This document shows positions 1 through 6,186 of a DNA stretch of 64,000 nucleotides, in pieces. The notes below the pieces were generated by a model. The model was given only the letters and a program-made list of their open reading frames with translations, was not told where the DNA came from and did no database searches. The translations under genes were made by a program, and so were the position numbers. Each line of letters starts with the position of its first letter. The stretch's first letter is position 1. Source of the stretch: a virus; IMG/VR virus record IMGVR_UViG_3300033182_000922, positions 1 to 64,000 of that record. The stretch is one strand, 5' to 3'.

Positions 1-1229
1 CAACTGGAGAAGATGGTGATCAAGGTTATCAAGGATTCCAAGGAGCAACTGGAGAAGATGGTTTACAAGGTTATCAGGGTTCAACTGGAGATCAAGGATT
101 CCAAGGTTATCAAGGTTCAACTGGAGAAGATGGTGATCAAGGTGAACAAGGATTCCAAGGGGCCACTGGTCATCAAGGATTCCAGGGATGGGAAGGTTCA
201 ACTGGAGCCGATGGTTTCCAAGGTTATCAAGGTTCAACTGGTTATCAGGGTAAGACAGGTTATCAAGGTTATCAAGGTTCTACTGGAGCGGTTGGAAGAA
301 CAGGATTCCAAGGTTCAACTGGAGATCAAGGATTCCAAGGTTATCAAGGTGCTACAGGTTCTCAAGGTGAACAAGGATTCCAAGGAGCAACCGGTGAAGA
401 TGGTTTACAAGGATTCCAAGGAGCCACTGGTGAAGTTGGTTTACAAGGTTATCAGGGTTCAACTGGAGATCAAGGATTCCAAGGTTATCAAGGTTCAACT
501 GGAGATCAAGGATTCCAAGGTTCAACTGGAGAGCAAGGTTATCAAGGTTATCAAGGTTCTACTGGTGTAGGTGGTAGAGCTGGATTCCAAGGTTCAACTG
601 GAGATCAAGGATTCCAAGGATCAACTGGTATAGATGGATTTAGAGGTTACCAAGGTTCTACTGGTACTGTTGGATCAGGTGGTGCTCAAGGTTTCCAAGG
701 TTCTACTGGTGTAGGTGGTAGAGCTGGTTTCCAAGGTTCTACTGGTGTAGGTGGTAGAGCTGGATTCCAAGGTTCTACTGGTACTGTTGGATCAGGTGGT
801 GCTCAAGGTTATCAAGGTGCTACTGGATTTAAAGGTGTTCAAGGTGATCCTGGTTATACTGGTGCAACTGGTGCTCAAGGTAAGCGAGGCTATTCGGGTT
901 CTCAAGGATTAACAGGTTTCCAAGGTGCTACTGGTGCAGGTGGTTCTCAAGGTTATACTGGTGCCACTGGTGCTCAAGGTTACCAAGGTAGACAAGGTTA
1001 CCAAGGTTACCAAGGTTACCAAGGTAGACAAGGTGCTCAAGGTTACCAAGGTTATCAAGGTTACCAAGGTGCTGGGCATGCCCACTCATTTACCTATACA
1101 GGATCTATCGGTGGTAGAAATGGATTCAATGGATTTGTACCAGATGATGCAGGACTACTGCCAGTAGGATGGGTACTCGTGGTAATTAGTGGAGCCACAT
1201 ATTGGGTACCTGCATGGAATGCACCATAA
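1..1229 (+). CDS. Collagen-like tail/head fibre protein, 3' part (5' end outside window)
   Basis: The reading frame whose first whole codon is at base 3 is open from the left edge to TAA at 1227-1229, giving 408 visible residues. Up to about base 1070 it is almost uninterrupted Gly-X-Y, well over 100 triplets, rich in Gln, Phe/Tyr, Ser-Thr and Asp (units such as GDQGFQGYQGSTG). This is the sequence pattern of a collagen-type triple helix, common in phage fibres. The last ~50 residues leave the repeat (AGHAHSFTYTGSIGGRNGF... ending VPAWNAP) and probably form a small globular tip or trimerisation domain. Other frames through the repeat also stay open because of the periodicity but give low-complexity Lys/Val products and are artefacts. 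The stop overlaps the next start (TAATG). Exact attachment on the virion cannot be told. Confidence 0.85.
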   Translation, partial: TGEDGDQGYQGFQGATGEDGLQGYQGSTGDQGFQGYQGSTGEDGDQGEQGFQGATGHQGFQGWEGSTGADGFQGYQGSTGYQGKTGYQGYQGSTGAVGRTGFQGSTGDQGFQGYQGATGSQGEQGFQGATGEDGLQGFQGATGEVGLQGYQGSTGDQGFQGYQGSTGDQGFQGSTGEQGYQGYQGSTGVGGRAGFQGSTGDQGFQGSTGIDGFRGYQGSTGTVGSGGAQGFQGSTGVGGRAGFQGSTGVGGRAGFQGSTGTVGSGGAQGYQGATGFKGVQGDPGYTGATGAQGKRGYSGSQGLTGFQGATGAGGSQGYTGATGAQGYQGRQGYQGYQGYQGRQGAQGYQGYQGYQGAGHAHSFTYTGSIGGRNGFNGFVPDDAGLLPVGWVLVVISGATYWVPAWNAP

Positions 1230-1432
1230 TGAAAACTATATATAGATTCATAAAGGCATTAGTAAAATACTTAATCTGGGGTGACCGGGTTTCTACTGAA
1301 GTTCAAAACTCCAGATTAAGTATATGTAATTCGTGTAGTGATCTATGTGGAAAAAAATGTTGTGTGTGTGGGTGTTATGTTAACAAAAAAACGCAATGGT
1401 CAACAGAAGCTTGCCCAAAAAACAAATGGTAA
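1229..1432 (+). CDS. Small Cys-rich zinc-finger-like protein
   Basis: A 67-residue protein whose ATG overlaps the fibre stop codon (TAATG), implying translational coupling. An upstream in-frame ATG at 1202 would lie inside the fibre gene and is less likely. The C-terminal half has a dense cysteine pattern (CNSCSDLCGKKCCVCGCYV) and ends ACPKNKW. This resembles small phage proteins found after fibre genes that end in a CP..KW motif, and it probably binds zinc. The N-terminus is basic and partly hydrophobic (IYRFIKALVKYLIWG). Function is unknown; position suggests a structural or assembly role. Confidence 0.6.
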   Translation: MKTIYRFIKALVKYLIWGDRVSTEVQNSRLSICNSCSDLCGKKCCVCGCYVNKKTQWSTEACPKNKW

Positions 1433-1434
1433 AT

Positions 1435-1569
1435 ATGTGTGGATGTAATAAAAAAGTTCAAACCCCAAAGGAATCTCTTAATAAAAAGAGAAATATAATT
1501 AAGAGAATGTGGAATCAGGCAAAAAATGAAGAGAAACCTGTGGTGGTAAAAGAAATAAATAAATCATAA
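1435..1569 (+). CDS. Very small basic protein starting MCGCNKK
   Basis: A 44-codon frame beginning two bases after the previous stop and ending TAA at 1567-1569. The product begins MCGCNKK and is otherwise Lys/Asn/Glu-rich. Tight packing on the same strand and the Cys-Gly-Cys start, which recalls other tiny phage proteins, are the only evidence that it is real. No function can be assigned. Confidence 0.45.
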   Translation: MCGCNKKVQTPKESLNKKRNIIKRMWNQAKNEEKPVVVKEINKS

Positions 1570-1576
1570 TTTATAA

Positions 1577-1759
1577 ATGTTCATGGAAAAACCATCTTGT
1601 ATAAGTCAACTTAAAGACTTGGCTGAATCACTGTCAGATAGAGATATTAATCTGAAGGCGTGCATGCACGCTGTTAAGAAGGTGATATATAATGATGATC
1701 TAACAGATGAGCAAAAAGTACAAGAAATAAAAACTATTTGTAAGAAAAATGGCAAATGA
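1577..1759 (+). CDS. Small hypothetical protein
   Basis: 60 residues (58 if the second Met at 1583 is used), mixed charge and predicted mostly helical, with no recognised motif. It overlaps the start of the next gene by 11 bases, as is usual in this phage. It sits in the short run of small genes after the fibre. Function unknown. Confidence 0.5.
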   Translation: MFMEKPSCISQLKDLAESLSDRDINLKACMHAVKKVIYNDDLTDEQKVQEIKTICKKNGK

Positions 1760-2078
1760 TCATCAAAACGGATGGAATGAATATTCTAAATTAGTCATTG
1801 CAGAATTGGAGAGACTTAATGAAGGTATTATTAAACTTAATGAAGAGATTCAAGGTCTTAAGAGGGAAATAACTGAGCTTAAGGCTAAGGAAGATTTTTC
1901 TAAAGAAGTTTGGAGATGGAAAAAGGAAGTTGATGAAATTGCCTCCCCAACCCAGTTAAAAGAAACTATTAAAGATGTACAAGAACTGAAAACATTCAAA
2001 ACACAAGCAATTACGGTTTGGCTCGTTGTACAAGTACTATTTGGAATGGCATTGGCTCTACTTAAATACTTTAATTAA
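1749..2078 (+). CDS. Coiled-coil protein with C-terminal membrane anchor
   Basis: 109 residues. Residues ~10-55 form a Leu/Glu/Lys heptad region, a likely coiled coil. The C-terminus (about residues 88-106, AITVWLVVQVLFGMALALL) is a single hydrophobic segment followed by KYFN. This layout (soluble coiled coil plus C-terminal anchor) resembles XhlA-type lysis-associated or holin-like proteins. It is the last gene before a strong terminator, a position often used by lysis genes near fibre genes. The lysis role is inference only. Confidence 0.55.
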   Translation: MANDHQNGWNEYSKLVIAELERLNEGIIKLNEEIQGLKREITELKAKEDFSKEVWRWKKEVDEIASPTQLKETIKDVQELKTFKTQAITVWLVVQVLFGMALALLKYFN

Positions 2079-2096
2079 CCATATAATTTTTTATGT

Positions 2097-2129
2097 AAAA
2101 AGATCTGGATTTTCTTTCAGATCTTTTTT
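2097..2129 (+). terminator. Rho-independent terminator
   Basis: An 11-base stem (AAAAAGATCTG / CAGATCTTTTT) with a 10-base loop and a T-rich tail, 18 bases after the coiled-coil gene. It closes the fibre operon. The A/T-rich outer stem could act in both directions. Confidence 0.75.
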
Positions 2130-2169
2130 AGTTTTGTTATATTTGAAATAAATAATCAAATAACATAAT

Positions 2170-2511
2170 ATGGAAGATTGGTTTAACACTAACCCTGATG
2201 ATGGATTTGATCCAGAAGATCATGGTATTGAAATGGATGAAATAGCGCAAATGTATGCAATGGCTGATATGAAAGATGATCATAGAAAATGGGCTAAGGA
2301 ACAGGCCGAGAAATTTTACCAAGACTTTGAGTCTTTGGATATTCCTGATGCGATCTCTGCCGTTGTGGTACTAATCAAAGCAAAGTCTGTTTCGTTGGAA
2401 CAAACAAATTTAATGTTAGATAATATGATTCAAATTTTTCAGGACGATGAAGAATATGAAAGATGTCATGTATGTTTAGAAATTAAAAAAGGTGTCAATG
2501 CTAGAATTTGA
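2170..2511 (+). CDS. Acidic hypothetical protein
   Basis: 113 residues, strongly acidic at the N-terminus (MEDWFNTNPDDGFDPEDHG) with a helical remainder and two Cys near the end (CHVC). No family recognised. The first gene after the terminator at 2097-2129; a TATATTTG octamer at 2138-2145 resembles the Bacteroidetes TAnnTTTG -7 element, but no clear -33 TTG is seen at the right spacing. Overlaps the next gene by 20 bases. Confidence 0.55.
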   Translation: MEDWFNTNPDDGFDPEDHGIEMDEIAQMYAMADMKDDHRKWAKEQAEKFYQDFESLDIPDAISAVVVLIKAKSVSLEQTNLMLDNMIQIFQDDEEYERCHVCLEIKKGVNARI

Positions 2512-2788
2512 AGCAAATAACTTAGAAGAACTTGAAGAAGAGGCAAAGCTAAAAGCCACTGAAATTTCATTGGCTATTGTCCAAGCAGTCTGTGATGGTC
2601 TTGATGAAGGTGCTGATGTAATTGCATTAGGTATCCTAAGTAGTCTTGATATGGATATCACAGTAAAAAGAAAAGACTACATGGAAGCTTTGGAACTTAA
2701 CATTGGTAGAGTAGAGGATGCTGAAGAATATGAATTATGTTCCCGTGCCATTAAGTGGATAGAACTACTTAAATCAGAGCAAGAATAA
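2492..2788 (+). CDS. Acidic helical hypothetical protein
   Basis: 98 residues, acidic, predicted almost fully helical (LEELEEEAKLKATEIS...). It starts inside the previous gene in another frame, so the two are probably translated together. No motif recognised; followed by a 95-base gap that carries a TATAATAA box before the Ro60-like gene. Confidence 0.55.
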   Translation: MSMLEFEANNLEELEEEAKLKATEISLAIVQAVCDGLDEGADVIALGILSSLDMDITVKRKDYMEALELNIGRVEDAEEYELCSRAIKWIELLKSEQE

Positions 2789-2860
2789 AGGTGATCTACA
2801 TACTTTCAGTTTCTTGCCTAATATTTTATTATTACTGTAAACAAACACTAATCAACTCCG

Positions 2861-2868
2861 TATAATAA
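2861..2868 (+). promoter_or_regulatory. TATAATAA box, possible late-type promoter
   Basis: TATAATAA 16 bases upstream of the Ro60-like ATG in an otherwise gene-free 95-base gap. It resembles the T4 late promoter TATAAATA. Confidence 0.35.
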
Positions 2869-2883
2869 CTAAACTATTGGTTT

Positions 2884-4329
2884 ATGGATCTTATGACTGC
2901 ACTTAAGGTAAAAGGTACTACTACCGAAAACGGTATGAGTACAAATACTACATCACTTAATGCTAATGTTGACCTGTTCTTTAAGGCAGGTGCTATGCGT
3001 AATGCCGATGAATCCGATATCATTGCCCTTGTATCTAAAGCATGGGCTGAAGATCCTACTGTGTGTCTTAAGATCTTGTTTTGGGCTCGCGATGTCCGAG
3101 GTGGTGCAGGTGAACGTAGGTTCTTTAGAACAGCAATGGCTTATCTTGTAGATAAGGATCCTGCTGGGTTTGCTGATCTTATGGCACTCATTCCTGAATA
3201 CGGAAGATGGGATGATCTAAAAGTTTTTGAAAATACTGATGCTGAAGAATACGCATTGGCTATGATTACTACTGCCTTAGAGCGCGGTGATGCACTCTGT
3301 GCAAAGTGGATGCCCCGTAAAGGTACCTTTGCTGCCAAGATCCGTAACTTCTTAAATCTTTCCCCTAAGCAATACCGTAAGCTTTTGGTAGGTCTCACTA
3401 ATGTTGTAGAAACACAAATGTGTGCAAAAGAATGGGAGAAGATTAACTTTGAACATGTGCCATCTTTGGCTATGTCTCGCTACGGAATGGCCTTTACTAA
3501 GAATGCACAAGATTCATTTAGTAAGTATGTACAGAGCCTTAAGAAAGGTGAAGCCAAAATTAACACCGGTGCAATCTATCCATATGATGTAACCAAGGCT
3601 TTATACAAAAACGATGCAGCCGAGGAACAATGGAAGGCTCTCCCAAATTTCCTAGAAGGTAATACTGAAAAGATTCTTCCTTTAGTTGATGTGAGTTGGT
3701 CTATGGGCACCGGATGCGGCGGTAATCTCACCTGTATGGATGTGGCAATTTCTTTAGGATTGTATATTAGCGAGAGAAATGAAGGCCCTTTTAGGGATCA
3801 TTTTCTCACCTTCTCAAGTAACCCAGAACTGCAACACTTAACAGGAAGTCTTAAGGACCGCTTCCGTCAAATGCAACGTGCAGATTGGGGTATGAGTACA
3901 AATCTAGAAAAAGCATATAAGCTTATCCTAGACCAGGCGGTTAAGCATAACATTTCACAAGAAGATATGCCTACGCAAATTCTTATTCTTTCTGATATGG
4001 AATTTGACCAGGCAACAAATCAACGAGAAGAAGTATTTGGTTGGGGGGAACAGAGTAGAGATACCTGGAATCCTACTGCACAAGAGATGGTAGAAAAAAT
4101 GTTTGCCGATGCAGGTTATCAGGTACCAAACATTGTATACTGGAACATCCAATCCAGAAATGGAAATGTACCAGTTAGATTTGATGAGCGAGGAACCGCC
4201 CTTATTAGTGGATTCTCTCCATCTATTATGACCTCTTTGTTAGGCGGTGCTGAAATGAATCCACAATCTATTATGATGGAAACGATTGGTAAAGAAAGAT
4301 ACAATCAAATCAGTTATGAGAGTATTTGA
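2884..4329 (+). CDS. Ro60/TROVE-like protein with vWA domain (DUF2828-type)
   Basis: 481 residues. The N-terminal ~260 residues are helical with a pattern typical of TROVE/DUF2828 proteins (WARDVRGGAGERRFFRTAM, PEYGRWDDL). The C-terminal part is a von Willebrand A fold with a complete MIDAS: DVSWSM from Asp269, a Thr in GMSTNLEKAY, and Asp in LSDMEFD. Family members related to Ro60/Rsr form a HEAT-repeat ring that binds misfolded or Y-type non-coding RNAs and can work with exonucleases in RNA quality control. That this protein binds RNA is inference from the family. About 500 bases downstream lies a structured RNA gene (4817-4997), a suggestive neighbour. Codon use is richer in C/G-ending codons than most of the window. 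Overlaps the next gene by 14 bases. Confidence 0.75.
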   Translation: MDLMTALKVKGTTTENGMSTNTTSLNANVDLFFKAGAMRNADESDIIALVSKAWAEDPTVCLKILFWARDVRGGAGERRFFRTAMAYLVDKDPAGFADLMALIPEYGRWDDLKVFENTDAEEYALAMITTALERGDALCAKWMPRKGTFAAKIRNFLNLSPKQYRKLLVGLTNVVETQMCAKEWEKINFEHVPSLAMSRYGMAFTKNAQDSFSKYVQSLKKGEAKINTGAIYPYDVTKALYKNDAAEEQWKALPNFLEGNTEKILPLVDVSWSMGTGCGGNLTCMDVAISLGLYISERNEGPFRDHFLTFSSNPELQHLTGSLKDRFRQMQRADWGMSTNLEKAYKLILDQAVKHNISQEDMPTQILILSDMEFDQATNQREEVFGWGEQSRDTWNPTAQEMVEKMFADAGYQVPNIVYWNIQSRNGNVPVRFDERGTALISGFSPSIMTSLLGGAEMNPQSIMMETIGKERYNQISYESI

Positions 4330-4798
4330 TCATCCTAAGTTTCAAGATACTAGAGAAGGGTATAAAATAGATAATACCAACGTAGACGCTTTAGTACCTA
4401 ATGCTATAGATATAGGTGAAAGGTTTACTTCATCTATGGGTTCATGGATTATTGCACATGATGCTTCATTAGAACCTATTATAGGTAAAATTGTAGTTAA
4501 GAAAGTTGTGATAGGGAATGGCGTATTTTTAGGACTAAATGCGATTGTTATGCCCGGTGTAACAATAGGAGATAATGTAATTATCGGTGCTGGTAGTATC
4601 GTAACTAAAGACATCTCATCTAATTCTGTTGCTGTTGGTTCTCCTGCTAAAGTAATATGTACAGTTGAAGAATACATAGAAAAGAATTCTAAAAAGCACA
4701 TTATGTTGGATGCATTAAAAGAGTTTACACTTAATGAATTTGCTAGGTTTAGAAATGATTGGGAAAATGAATATAGAAACCGAAACAATGTAACATAA
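4316..4798 (+). CDS. Hexapeptide-repeat (left-handed beta-helix) acyltransferase
   Basis: 160 residues from ATG 4316, which overlaps the end of the Ro60-like gene; a longer start at 4286 would overlap by 44 bases and add no conserved sequence. Residues ~55-120 contain hexapeptide repeats (IGNGVFLGLNAIVMPGVTIGDNVIIGAGSIVTKDI) and the typical VGSPAKVI end of the maltose/galactoside O-acetyltransferase fold. It probably transfers an acetyl or acyl group to a sugar, but the substrate is unknown. The C-terminal ~40 residues are helical and charged. It may belong functionally with the glycan genes at 11876-24860. Confidence 0.75.
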   Translation: MRVFDHPKFQDTREGYKIDNTNVDALVPNAIDIGERFTSSMGSWIIAHDASLEPIIGKIVVKKVVIGNGVFLGLNAIVMPGVTIGDNVIIGAGSIVTKDISSNSVAVGSPAKVICTVEEYIEKNSKKHIMLDALKEFTLNEFARFRNDWENEYRNRNNVT

Positions 4799-4803
4799 TT
4801 GCA

Positions 4804-4811
4804 TATAAATA
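4804..4811 (+). promoter_or_regulatory. TATAAATA, exact T4 late promoter box
   Basis: TATAAATA identical to the T4 late consensus, inside a 19-mer (CATATAAATAATAAAGGAT, 4802-4820) that recurs exactly at 49346-49364. A start about six bases downstream would place the RNA 5' end at the first helix of the RNA at 4817. Confidence 0.6.
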
Positions 4812-4816
4812 ATAAA

Positions 4817-4997
4817 GGATAAGTTCCGCAAACATTTTCTTTCAGCAAATTAGAAAAACCCTTATCCTGTGAAATATACAAAGGATGCTTACAGCAAACT
4901 TTTACTACTACAATAATCAATCAGTAAATAGCATCCTGACTTATAGGTGGCCTCCACTGGATACGATAAGTATTTCAGAACCGAGGCCACCTTTTTT
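4817..4997 (+). ncRNA. Structured non-coding RNA of three hairpins
   Basis: This fills most of the 312-base gap before the sigma gene and has no credible reading frame. Hairpin 1: GGATAAG (4817-4823) pairs with CTTATCC (4861-4867), inner stem TTTTCT (4835-4840)/AGAAAA (4852-4857). Hairpin 2: GGATGCT (4883-4889) pairs with AGCATCC (4930-4936), inner stem TTTACT (4901-4906)/AGTAAA (4923-4928). Both share AAAGGAT before, GCAAAC on the 5' internal loop and ATCCTG after, so they look like a duplicated unit. Hairpin 3 is a terminator (4946-4997) with an apical stem. A T4-late TATAAATA box stands just upstream. It could be a stable phage RNA, a partner of the nearby Ro60-like protein, or a regulatory leader; the terminator favours a free RNA. 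Confidence 0.65.
4946..4997 (+). terminator. Rho-independent terminator with apical stem
   Basis: Perfect 9-base stem GGTGGCCTC (4946-4954)/GAGGCCACC (4983-4991) followed by six T. The loop holds a second stem (CTGGATAC/GTATTTCAG, one bulge) closed by GATAA. It ends the non-coding RNA and insulates the sigma gene. Confidence 0.9.
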
Positions 4998-5016
4998 ATG
5001 CTTGCAAATTGTTAAT

Positions 5017-5074
5017 AACTTTTTTCATTTTTAGAGAAAAAAGTTGGTGAAAAATTTTTTATTCCCAAAAATTT
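5017..5074. repeat. Two adjacent inverted repeats upstream of sigma gene
   Basis: AACTTTTTTC (5017-5026)/GAAAAAAGTT (5036-5045) is a perfect 10-base inverted repeat with a 9-base spacer. AAATTTTT (5052-5059)/AAAAATTT (5067-5074) is a perfect 8-base repeat with a 7-base spacer. They fill the 100 bases before the sigma ATG and could be operators or leader hairpins. A/T-rich sequence raises the chance of coincidence for the second one. Confidence 0.45.
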
Positions 5075-5110
5075 GTATTATATTTATAATATACAAAACT
5101 AAACGGAAAT

Positions 5111-5677
5111 ATGGATACAACATTCTACAAACAAATCGGTCAATACAAAAACTCCGATGATCTCGTTCTGGGTAACCTCCGATTGGTGGTCCACCTCGCT
5201 AAGAAATACCAAGGTATGGGTCTGTCCCTCGAAGATTTGGTCCATGAAGGTACCATCGGTCTCTGTACTGCTCGCGACAAGTTCGATTCTTCAAAAGGTA
5301 AATTCTCTACCTATGCTGCCCAATGGATCAAGGCTACTATCCGCCAGGCACTTAACAACAAAAGTCGTACCATCCGCGTACCTGCTCACCGCACTCATCT
5401 TACTGAAGAGGCACCTAAGGTAAGCCAATTGGATACTGCCTACCAAGGTTCTTACATTCCTCAGGTGGATAAAAAATTCGAAGAGTCTCACCTTGATCAT
5501 AAGATCAAAAATCTTCTCGGTAAGCTTAAACCTAAGCAACAGGAAATCATCAAAATGAAATTCGGTATCGGATATGACGAGGAAATGAAAACCTCTGAAA
5601 TTGCCAAAGAACTTGGTCTGACTGTTCAGGCTGTCAATGGTAATATTCGTAATGCCCTTAAGCTGATGAAAGGATGA
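5111..5677 (+). CDS. Sigma-70-family RNA polymerase sigma factor
   Basis: 188 residues. Residues ~18-95 hold region 2 (NLRLVVHLAKKYQGMGLSLEDLVHEG, FDSSKGKFSTYAAQWIKATIRQAL) and the start of region 3 (RTIRVPAH). Residues ~138-188 hold region 4 with a helix-turn-helix (LKPKQQEIIKMKFGIG ... TSEIAKELGLTVQAVNGNIRNAL). It looks like a compact primary-type sigma lacking region 1 and most of region 3. It should direct host RNA polymerase to a phage promoter class, separate from the gp55-like late factor at 37831. Codon use is clearly richer in C-ending codons than neighbouring genes, which suggests high expression or recent transfer. Inverted repeats upstream may allow autoregulation. Stop overlaps the next start (ATGA). 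Confidence 0.9.
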   Translation: MDTTFYKQIGQYKNSDDLVLGNLRLVVHLAKKYQGMGLSLEDLVHEGTIGLCTARDKFDSSKGKFSTYAAQWIKATIRQALNNKSRTIRVPAHRTHLTEEAPKVSQLDTAYQGSYIPQVDKKFEESHLDHKIKNLLGKLKPKQQEIIKMKFGIGYDEEMKTSEIAKELGLTVQAVNGNIRNALKLMKG

Positions 5678-6183
5678 TACCAAAACTAAAACTTTATGCC
5701 GAGACGCTGAAGCCCTTATTAGAATGGGCTTCGGCTAATCCGCAGGATAAAGATATTAAGTATACTATAACTAGGATCATCCGATTTTCATCTGCCAACC
5801 CTAAGGAACATGGTATTCCTTTCATGTATTCATTGGGTGCATTGGATGAGGTAAAGAAAAAAGGTCTTTCAGATCCAGAAGATAGACTGATGTGGACAAG
5901 ATGGAAAGAGCAACTTCATAAAAGAGGCCTCCAAGATATCGGTAGACAAAAAGGCATCTTCCACCAAGAACACATTGTTCCTGTTTCCCAGATAGCAAAA
6001 ATGCTATATGATCTTAAAGACATTACGATTGAAAACATTTATCACATACTTGTAGATAATATGAAAATTGCATGGATACTGAAGACTGAACAAAAGACAT
6101 TGGATTCTGTTTGCCGAAGCGGTGTTCGTACTCCTGAATTACTAACCTCCTTAGATATTCATATTAAAGGATTTAATTGTTAA
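5674..6183 (+). CDS. Hypothetical protein with HNH-like EHIVPVS motif
   Basis: 169 residues, translationally coupled to the sigma gene by a 4-base ATGA overlap. Residues ~108-118 read HQEHIVPVSQI, resembling the first half of an HNH nuclease core (DHIVP), followed by a helical segment and ILKTEQKTLDSVCRSG. The second catalytic His/Asn is not obvious, so nuclease activity is uncertain. T4-like phages carry similar uncharacterised small proteins with a DHxVP motif. Function unknown. Confidence 0.5.
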   Translation: MIPKLKLYAETLKPLLEWASANPQDKDIKYTITRIIRFSSANPKEHGIPFMYSLGALDEVKKKGLSDPEDRLMWTRWKEQLHKRGLQDIGRQKGIFHQEHIVPVSQIAKMLYDLKDITIENIYHILVDNMKIAWILKTEQKTLDSVCRSGVRTPELLTSLDIHIKGFNC

Positions 6184-6186
6184 GAT

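Noticed and set aside
13-570. Open frame giving a Lys/Val/Ile-rich protein within the collagen-like region
   Set aside because: It is an off-frame reading of the Gly-X-Y repeat; the true frame (codons from base 3) gives regular glycine every third residue and a sensible C-terminal domain.
1-1075. CRISPR-like repetitive DNA
   Set aside because: Repeats are contiguous, codon-periodic and lack unique spacers of constant length; they encode a collagen-like protein.
2138-2145. Host-type Bacteroidetes promoter (TATATTTG, TAnnTTTG)
   Set aside because: The -7-like octamer is there, but no TTG was found at the expected 17-23 base spacing, and a similar sequence at 48075 lacks the final G; kept only as a remark.
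4286-4316. Upstream start of the acyltransferase at 4286
   Set aside because: Would overlap the Ro60-like gene by 44 bases and adds non-conserved residues; ATG 4316 gives the usual short overlap.
4817-4997. Naming the RNA a Y RNA because of the nearby Ro60-like gene
   Set aside because: No tRNA-like module (T-arm or D-arm sequence) typical of bacterial Y RNAs is visible; only the neighbourhood suggests it.
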